A stretch of 64,000 nt of DNA, from positions 248,001-312,000 of the forward strand of contig NZ_JAKEEB010000001.1 in the NCBI RefSeq assembly GCF_021462825.1. Reading direction: 5' to 3'. Below, one piece after another: positions 58,556-64,000 of this stretch (the stretch's first letter is position 1; each line of letters opens with the position of its first letter). The DNA is from Streptomyces glomeratus. GTDB lineage: Bacteria > Actinomycetota > Actinomycetes > Streptomycetales > Streptomycetaceae. The notes beneath the pieces are model-generated. The model had not been told where the DNA came from and ran no database searches. It saw only the letters and a list, made by a program, of their open reading frames with translations. Position numbers and translations under genes: made by a program.

Positions 58556-59722
58556 ATGCGGTCGCGCTTGCGCTCGTCCCCTCTGCCCGGAGCAGGCAGC
58601 CGAAGCCGGGGCCTCTTCGTACTGGTGCAGTGTGTGCCCTTCTTGATCGCGCTGGCCGTCCTGGTCATCGAGCTCACGCCTGCCCACTTCATCTACACCG
58701 GCCCCCTGCTCACCGCGATCCCGGCGCTGGCGGGGGTGACGCTGGGCCCCAGAGGAACCACCGCGGCAGCCGCTCTCGCGCTGGCGATCAGCGTCGTCAC
58801 GGCGACCTACAACCACGCATGGGGCACCGTGCAGGTCTACACCAACCTCCTGGCCCTGGCGCTGGTCTCCGTGGCCGGCTTCGTCGCGAGCAGCACCGTG
58901 CAGTCGCGCCGGCAGAGAGAGCTAGACCAGGTGCGCCGGATCGCCGTGGCGGCACAGGAGGTCGTGCTGCGGCCCGTACGCGCGCGACTGGGCCCGGTGG
59001 AGGCGGCCAGCTTGTGCCTTGCGGCCGGGACGGGGGCACAGGTCGGCGGTGATCTGTACGAGGCCGTGCAGACCCGGTACGGCGTCCGCATGATCGTGGG
59101 GGACGTCCGGGGCAAGGGGCTCTCCGCGGTGCGAGCCGTCGCTGCGACGTTGGGTGCGTTCCGGGAGGCCGTGCACTACGAGGACGAGTTGGTCGAGGTC
59201 ATGAACCACTGTGCCGCCGCGCTGCGAAGGGAAGTCGCCGTACCGGGTGCATACGGTCAGGAGGTCCTGATGGAGGGGTTCGTCACGGCGCTCATCGCGC
59301 AGGTGCCGGACGAACCCGTGGTGCAGCTGGTCAACCGGGGTCATCCGCCGCCGCTGCTGCTGCACCGGGGCAGGTCGACGGCCTTGATGCCGAGCTCGCC
59401 CCTGCCGCCCCTCGGGCTGGAAGACTTCATCAGCGGCCCTCCCCCCAAAGCCGAGAGCTATCGGTTCCTCCCCGGTGACCGCCTGCTGCTGTACACCGAC
59501 GGGGTGATCGAGGCCCGCGACCGGGACGGCGAATTCTTCGCTCTCCCGGAGACCATGGAGGGCATACACGACGGCACCACCCCACCGGAATTCCTGGAGC
59601 AGCTGCACCAGGCGTTGATCCGCCATGCCGAGGGCGACCTGGCGGACGATGTGGCGATGATCCTCGCCGACCGGCTCGACGGCGAATCGCAGCCGCTTTC
59701 CGGTGGGGTGGACGTGGACTAG
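58556..59722 (+). CDS. Membrane-bound SpoIIE/RsbU-type PP2C phosphatase
   Basis: A 388-residue protein. Residues 18-115 form four or so membrane helices, and the cytoplasmic SpoIIE-type PP2C domain spans about 150-375, with GGDLYEAVQ, VGDVRGKGLSA and ADDVAMILADR contributing the metal-binding aspartates. Such phosphatases dephosphorylate anti-anti-sigma factors, but no partner genes are nearby. ATG 58556 is chosen as the first codon of the conserved region; the ribosome binding site is weak. Common in Streptomyces accessory regions. Confidence 0.87.
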   Translation: MRSRLRSSPLPGAGSRSRGLFVLVQCVPFLIALAVLVIELTPAHFIYTGPLLTAIPALAGVTLGPRGTTAAAALALAISVVTATYNHAWGTVQVYTNLLALALVSVAGFVASSTVQSRRQRELDQVRRIAVAAQEVVLRPVRARLGPVEAASLCLAAGTGAQVGGDLYEAVQTRYGVRMIVGDVRGKGLSAVRAVAATLGAFREAVHYEDELVEVMNHCAAALRREVAVPGAYGQEVLMEGFVTALIAQVPDEPVVQLVNRGHPPPLLLHRGRSTALMPSSPLPPLGLEDFISGPPPKAESYRFLPGDRLLLYTDGVIEARDRDGEFFALPETMEGIHDGTTPPEFLEQLHQALIRHAEGDLADDVAMILADRLDGESQPLSGGVDVD

Positions 59723-59749
59723 CGGTCGTCGCTAGACCCCAGGGCCGTG

Positions 59750-60184
59750 TCAGGCCGCTCGGGCCGTGTGTGGGCCGTGATGTTCGCTAAGAAGGCGCCG
59801 CCGGTGCAGCGCGTCATCTGGGACGGGTTCCACTTGCCCAATCATCTCCGTAACGATCCGAAGGAGTCCGAGGTATCGCTGCATACCTGCCTGCGTTGCC
59901 CGCGAATCCGATGGATGCGCTCCGACGCCCAGGAGGACGGCGGCGTAGAAGTGCCTGAGCGCGATGATGCCGTCGGAGGCGAGAGCGGGCTTCCAGCGGT
60001 GATCGTTGAAGTTGCCCACGCGCAGGTGCCGCCCTTGGGCTCCGCCGGAGATGAGCCGCTTCGTCACAAGGTGGCCGTCGGGCGTGCGCCATGGAAGCGT
60101 CACGTCGATCGGCTCAAACTTCTTCGAATGGTCCCGGAGCATGGTGGCCACGCCCTTGGGCAGCGGCACGTCCCGGGCGCCCAC
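59750..60184 (-). pseudogene. Degenerate tyrosine recombinase (phage integrase) fragment
   Basis: The frame contains ARDVPLPKGVATMLRDHSKK, then VTLPWRTPDGHLVTKRL, FNDHRWKPAL and IALRHFYAAVLL, the C-terminal catalytic half of actinobacterial integrases including the LRHFYA box. The first catalytic Arg region and the N-terminal domains are missing. After ALRHFYA the expected SEYLGH-type box and the catalytic Tyr are absent, replaced by unrelated sequence, so a frameshift or deletion occurred. It is wedged between the phosphatase and pmt genes. Confidence 0.7.
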
Positions 60185-60233
60185 GAGCCGCGGGCGCGGC
60201 CGACCGCTGCGCCCCAGTCGTGTGTCCGCCCGG

Positions 60234-61973
60234 CTAAACCCAGGTGTCCAGCCACATCCGCGACCGCCACGAGTCGATCGGGATCGCCGTGCCCGTGTAG
60301 ATCGGCCAGAAGTAGATGAAGTTCCAGGCGATCAGCAGGACCAGGACGCCCGCGCCCGCCGCTCCCACGACGCGGCGGCGTTCGTCCGCGCCGGGGGGAC
60401 CGAGGAGGGCGCCGGTCATCATCGCCACCGCCAGGCACAGGAACGGGAGGAAGACGACCGCGTAGAAGTAGAAGATCGTGCGCTCCTGGTACAGGAACCA
60501 GGGCAGATAGCCGGCCGCGATGCCGCAGGCGATCGCTCCCGCCCGCCAGTCGCGGCGGAACGCCCAGCGCCACAGGACGTACAGGATCGCGAAGCAGGCC
60601 GCCCACCACAGCAGCGGGGTGCCGATGGCGAGGACCTCGCGGGCGCACTTCCCGCCCGCGTCCGAGGGGCAGCCGGACTGGCCGGGGGAGGGGGACTCGT
60701 AGAAGTACGAGACCGGGCGGCCCACCACGATCCAGCTCCACGGGTTCGACTGGTACGTGTGCGGGGACGACAGGCCGACGTGGAAGAGGTAGACCTCGTG
60801 CTCGTAGTGCCACAGGCTGCGCAGCCAGTCCGGCAGGAACGTCCAGGTGCCCCCCTTGCCGTCCGTGGCCGCCCAGTTGCGGAAGTAGCCGCCCGAGCCG
60901 TCGGCGGGGGAGAGGATCCAGCCGATCCAGGAGGTCAGGTACACGACCAGCGCCACCGGGACCGTCGCCAGGAAGGTGATGCCGGTGTCGCGCTTGAGGA
61001 CCGTCGCGTACGGGCGGCGGGCGCCCGCCACCCGGCGCGCACCCACGTCCCACAGCACCGCCATCACACAGAAGGCGGCCAGGATGTAGAGGCCGTTCCA
61101 CTTGGTGCCGATGGCGAGGCCGAGCAGCGCGCCCGCCGCCCAGCGCCAGGGGCGCCACCCCAGCCGGGTGGTCTCGGCGGCGTACACGTCGGGACGCACC
61201 CGGCCGTCGGCGTCCGCAGGGAGCGCGGCCGCCAGTTTGGCGCGCGCCCGGTCGCGGTCGACGAGCAGACAGCCGAAGGCCGCGAGGACGAAGAACTCCA
61301 GGACGCCGTCGAGGAGCGAGGTGCGGCTCATCACGAACTGCAGCCCGTCCACCGCCATCAGCGCGCCCGCCAGGCAACCGAGGAAGGTCGAGCGGAACAG
61401 TCGGCGGCCGATGCGGCACAACAGCAGCACCGAGAGCGTGCCCAGCAGCGCCGTCATGAAGCGCCAGCCGAAGGGATCGAACCCGAAGATCAGCTCGCCG
61501 AGGCCGATGACGTACTTGCCGACCGGCGGATGCACCACGTACGCGGCGTCCGTGGGGATCGCCACATGGCCGTTGTGCTGAAGGATCAGGTCGTTGGCGT
61601 TCTTGGCCCAGTTCGACTCGTACCCGTTGTGGACGAGCGCCCAGGCGTCCTTGGCGTAGTACGTCTCGTCGAATATCACCGCCCTGGGACTGCCCAGGTT
61701 CCAGAACCGCATCAGCCCGGCCAGGAGCGTCACGAGCAGCGGGCCGCCCCAGGCCGACCAGCGCGTGAGGCGGTCGGCGACCTCCGCGCGCAGGCCGAGC
61801 ACCGCCGGGATGCGCGGGCTGGGCTCGCTGTACGGCGGCACCAGCCGGTCGCGGACGTCGCCTCTCTCAGGCGCCGCGTATCCGAAACGGCGCAGCCGTT
61901 GCTGCCACGTCGGCCGCTGGTCTGCGGTGGCCTGGCCCTGCCGGGTGTCCGTGGAGGACGCGGTACTGGTCAC
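60234..61973 (-). CDS. pmt: Protein O-mannosyltransferase Pmt
   Basis: A 579-residue GT39 glycosyltransferase with about 11 membrane helices. The first lumenal loop has the catalytic FDETYYAKDAW, and VVHPPVGKYVIGLG and the second-loop HYEHEVYLFHVGL are typical of actinobacterial Pmt. It transfers mannose from polyprenyl-phosphate mannose to secreted proteins during export; in S. coelicolor it is needed for phage phiC31 receptor glycosylation. GTG 61973 is the start. It is divergent from rsmI over 62 bp. Confidence 0.93.
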   Translation of the reverse strand: MTSTASSTDTRQGQATADQRPTWQQRLRRFGYAAPERGDVRDRLVPPYSEPSPRIPAVLGLRAEVADRLTRWSAWGGPLLVTLLAGLMRFWNLGSPRAVIFDETYYAKDAWALVHNGYESNWAKNANDLILQHNGHVAIPTDAAYVVHPPVGKYVIGLGELIFGFDPFGWRFMTALLGTLSVLLLCRIGRRLFRSTFLGCLAGALMAVDGLQFVMSRTSLLDGVLEFFVLAAFGCLLVDRDRARAKLAAALPADADGRVRPDVYAAETTRLGWRPWRWAAGALLGLAIGTKWNGLYILAAFCVMAVLWDVGARRVAGARRPYATVLKRDTGITFLATVPVALVVYLTSWIGWILSPADGSGGYFRNWAATDGKGGTWTFLPDWLRSLWHYEHEVYLFHVGLSSPHTYQSNPWSWIVVGRPVSYFYESPSPGQSGCPSDAGGKCAREVLAIGTPLLWWAACFAILYVLWRWAFRRDWRAGAIACGIAAGYLPWFLYQERTIFYFYAVVFLPFLCLAVAMMTGALLGPPGADERRRVVGAAGAGVLVLLIAWNFIYFWPIYTGTAIPIDSWRSRMWLDTWV

Positions 61974-62035
61974 CGCGCCATCGTAGGGAACACGTCTGTG
62001 TGAGTCCCGCGCATGGCGCCTGCGAGGATGGAAAC

Positions 62036-62908
62036 GTGACAGTATCGCCCGGAACCCTGGTCCTCGCCGGCACCCCGATCGGGGACATCTCGGACGCGCC
62101 GCCCCGGCTCGCCGAGGAGCTGGCCACCGCCGATGTGATCGCCGCCGAGGACACCCGACGGCTGCGCCGCCTCACCCAGGCGCTGGGAGTGCAGCCGGCC
62201 GGGCGGGTGGTGTCCTATTTCGAGGGCAACGAGTCCGCCCGTACCCCGGAGCTGGTCGAAGCGCTGGTGGGCGGGGCTCGGGTGCTGCTCGTCACCGACG
62301 CGGGGATGCCCTCGGTGTCCGACCCCGGGTATCGGCTGGTCGCCGCCGCCGTGGAGAAGGACGTCCGGGTCACCGCCGTGCCCGGCCCCTCCGCCGTGCT
62401 CACCGCGCTCGCGCTGTCCGGGCTGCCCGTGGACCGTTTCTGCTTCGAGGGATTCCTGCCGCGCAAGGCGGGCGAGCGGCTGTCGCGGCTGCGTGACGTG
62501 GCCGGCGAGCGCCGCACCCTCGTCTACTTCGAGGCGCCGCACCGGCTCGAGGCCACCCTCGCCGCGATGGCCGAGGCGTTCGGCGCCGAACGCCGGGCCG
62601 CCGTCTGCCGTGAGCTCACCAAGACGTACGAGGAGGTCAGGCGCGGTCCGCTGGGTGAGCTGGCGGAGTGGGCCGCCGAGGGCGTCCGGGGCGAGATCAC
62701 CGTCGTCGTGGAGGGGGCCGGCGAGCAGGCGGCCGGGGAGCTGGACGCCGCCGAGCTGGTGCGCCGGGTCCGGGTGCGCGAGGAGGCCGGGGAGCGCCGC
62801 AAGGAGGCGATCGCGGCGGTGGCCGCGGCGGCGGGCCTGCCGAAGCGTGAGGTCTTCGACGCGGTGGTGGCCGCGAAGAACGCCGACGGGGCGCGGTCCG
62901 CCCGGTGA
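62036..62908 (+). CDS. rsmI: 16S rRNA (cytidine1402-2'-O)-methyltransferase RsmI
   Basis: A 290-residue tetrapyrrole-methylase-fold enzyme that methylates the ribose of C1402 in 16S rRNA. LVLAGTPIGDISDAPPRL at the N-terminus, AAEDTRRLRRL, VTDAGMPSVSDPGYRLV, AVPGPSAVLTAL and FEGFLPRK are the standard RsmI motifs. The C-terminal small helical domain ends with LPKREVFDAVVAAK. GTG 62036 follows GAGGATGG. Its neighbour pmt is divergent, the usual Streptomyces arrangement. Confidence 0.94.
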   Translation: MTVSPGTLVLAGTPIGDISDAPPRLAEELATADVIAAEDTRRLRRLTQALGVQPAGRVVSYFEGNESARTPELVEALVGGARVLLVTDAGMPSVSDPGYRLVAAAVEKDVRVTAVPGPSAVLTALALSGLPVDRFCFEGFLPRKAGERLSRLRDVAGERRTLVYFEAPHRLEATLAAMAEAFGAERRAAVCRELTKTYEEVRRGPLGELAEWAAEGVRGEITVVVEGAGEQAAGELDAAELVRRVRVREEAGERRKEAIAAVAAAAGLPKREVFDAVVAAKNADGARSAR

Positions 62909-63234
62909 GCCGTCGGCGCCCGGGTGCGGCCGAAGGCGGCGGGCCCGGGTGCTCGTACCCCCTCTGAGCAGGGGGCATCTCCCATGAGCGCACGCCCCAT
63001 GGGCGGGCAAAGGGCTGTCGTGGAAGGCAAAGCCGTAACGCCGCCATCCGGGGCACTTGGGCAAGCAACGTCCAAATCGCCTCCAACACTCGACAGGCAC
63101 TGATGCCTTTGCGCTGGTGGAGGCGTCCACTGGGGGCAGGGACGTACCCGTCCCTCGCCCGGCGTGGGGACCCGCGGGATTCAGGGGAAGCCCGCCCCAC
63201 CGGGGCGCTTGTCCAGCGGACAAGAGGAGCTGGC
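62909..63234. other. Intergenic region with structured leader
   Basis: These 326 bases hold no supported gene. A CCCCCT/AGGGGG hairpin lies near 62960-62977, and a three-tier stem is predicted at 63068-63145. The ribosome binding site GAGGAG of the next gene is at the end. Confidence 0.6.
63068..63145 (+). ncRNA. Predicted structured RNA upstream of zinc-ribbon gene
   Basis: Three nested stems can form: ACGTCC/GGACGT (63068-63073 with 63140-63145), CGCCTCCA/TGGAGGCG (63078-63085 with 63118-63125) and AGGCA/TGCCT (63095-63099 with 63104-63108). All are Watson-Crick. The element lies 90 nt before the ATG at 63235 and could be a leader element or a small RNA. It matches no family I know. Confidence 0.35.
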
Positions 63235-63684
63235 ATGAGTGAGATGGCAGGGCGGACCGGCCAGGACGAAGTGGCCGGTGGCCTCACCGGGCAGTACGAC
63301 CGAGGTGCGGCGACCGCCGTCGTCCACGAGTCCTATTCCTTCGCCTGCATGCGATGCGGGCACGGCTGGGAGCAGTCGTACGAGATAGAGCACCACCTCG
63401 ACGGCGACGGCAACGAGTTCGTCATATACGTGGCGGGCGGGCGCGTGGTGCCGTCGCCGCTGCGCCGTCCCGCCTGTGTGAACTGCGACAGCCCTGTGGT
63501 GCGCATCATGCGCCCGGGCCAGGTGTCCTCCGCGCAGAACTCGCTGCACCACCACCGCCCGGTGACGTCGGCCGCCGGGAAGGACCTCGACAAGCCCCGG
63601 ACGGAGCCGGCGAAGCCCAAGGAGCAGCACCACTGGCATCTGTCGGACCTGCTCCACCCGTTTCACCACCGCAACGCGGGATGA
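63235..63684 (+). CDS. Zinc-ribbon protein conserved in Streptomyces
   Basis: A 149-residue soluble protein. Residues 35-90 form a probable zinc ribbon with CMRCGHGW and CVNCDSP cysteine pairs. The C-terminus is Lys/Pro-rich and then His-rich (HHWHLSDLLHPFHHRN), which might bind metal. No catalytic motif is recognised. ATG 63235 follows GAGGAG. It is preceded by an unusual stem-forming leader and followed by a 22-bp tandem array before tatD. Confidence 0.75.
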   Translation: MSEMAGRTGQDEVAGGLTGQYDRGAATAVVHESYSFACMRCGHGWEQSYEIEHHLDGDGNEFVIYVAGGRVVPSPLRRPACVNCDSPVVRIMRPGQVSSAQNSLHHHRPVTSAAGKDLDKPRTEPAKPKEQHHWHLSDLLHPFHHRNAG

Positions 63685-63791
63685 GCCGAACCGCACGGCG
63701 GGACGAGCCGAACCGCAGGGGCGGGACGAGCCGCACCGCACGGCGGGGCGAGCGGGACCGCACGGCGGGGCGAGCGGGACCGCACGGCGGG
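63682..63791. repeat. Five tandem repeats of about 22 bp
   Basis: Units resembling cgagccgaaccgcacggcggg recur from 63682 to 63791, with the last two nearly identical (cgagcgggaccgcacggcgg). The array lies between the zinc-ribbon stop codon and the tatD start. Confidence 0.75.
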
Positions 63792-63848
63792 ATCGGACCG
63801 GCAGGCGGGCCTTTCCGGGGCGGCATGCCCCTTCCGTAGGATCGGGGC

Positions 63849-64000
63849 ATGCCTTCCCCAGCGTCCGACAAGCACGCGCCGCCGCCGCTTCCCGAGCCCC
63901 TCGGCGTCTCCGTCGCCGACTCGCACACCCACCTCGACATGCAGTCCGGCACCGTCGAGGAGAGCCTCGCCAAGGCGGCGGCGGTCGGCGTGACGACGGT
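63849..64000 (+). CDS. TatD family metal-dependent hydrolase (N-terminal part)
   Basis: The gene runs off the right edge after 50 codons. The segment VADSHTHLDMQSGTVEESL contains the first metal-binding His-x-His of the TatD amidohydrolase-fold deoxyribonuclease family, preceded by a Pro-rich N-terminus typical of Streptomyces copies. ATG 63849 follows AGGATCGGGG. S. coelicolor has a TatD gene at the equivalent position after rsmI. Confidence 0.85.
   Translation, partial: MPSPASDKHAPPPLPEPLGVSVADSHTHLDMQSGTVEESLAKAAAVGVTT

Overview
The window is a high-GC, gene-dense chromosomal segment of a Streptomyces species. The evidence is strong third-position GC bias, many GTG starts, SsgE-type sporulation protein, the HrdD sigma factor, a protein O-mannosyltransferase and a gene order that, as I recall it, runs like the Streptomyces coelicolor core from about SCO3207 down to SCO3151 (hrdD SCO3202, fruRKA SCO3198-3196, ssgE SCO3158, pmt SCO3154). 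No CRISPR array, intact insertion sequence, rRNA or replication origin was seen. One tRNA gene (Ala, anticodon CGC) is present.

Left part (1-14.7 kb): a partial secreted M6-type metalloprotease; a TetR/DHA2 efflux pair with a twin operator; a divergent MarR/ring-opening dioxygenase pair; a Pat-like acetyltransferase; hrdD behind a textbook sigma-R promoter (GGAAT-N18-GTT); a TetR regulator; a divergent WYL regulator/DHA2 exporter; and the fructose PTS operon fruR-fruK-fruA.

Middle (14.7-35 kb): small conserved Streptomyces proteins, a lipoprotein L,D-transpeptidase, a P1-family Ntn peptidase, MscL, a SAF-domain membrane protein, a methylthioadenosine phosphorylase-family enzyme, and a ruc (FmdB zinc-ribbon redox chaperone) gene carrying a near-perfect CIRCE element. 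These are followed by an MFS exporter, a CPA-type antiporter, a penicillin-acylase-like Ntn hydrolase, and the actinobacterial block fthC-galU-moeA-moaC-moaB-rimJ-glpR(sepX-like). Apart from the inserted transport and acylase genes and the two extra molybdopterin genes, this block matches the mycobacterial Rv0991c-Rv0996 order and links a MoeA-like protein to a predicted divisome membrane receptor.

Right part (35-64 kb): GNAT, exonuclease III, a MerR regulator divergent to a Baeyer-Villiger monooxygenase/hydrolase/short-chain dehydrogenase operon resembling mycobacterial mymA, a heptad-repeat Gln-rich protein, a tricorn protease with an unusual acidic repeat insert, a TetR/MMPL exporter pair, ssgE, and a nickel/cobalt ECF transporter (nikMN-nikQ-nikO type) behind a Nur-box-like operator and a probably leaderless promoter. 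Between 50.6 and 60.2 kb the core order is interrupted by accessory material with several decayed genes: an Ohr remnant, an internally deleted methyltransferase, a YbaK-like fragment and an integrase remnant. Two tandem paralogous penicillin-binding proteins, a SpoIIE-type phosphatase, pmt, rsmI, a zinc-ribbon protein with a structured leader, and the start of a TatD-family nuclease close the window.
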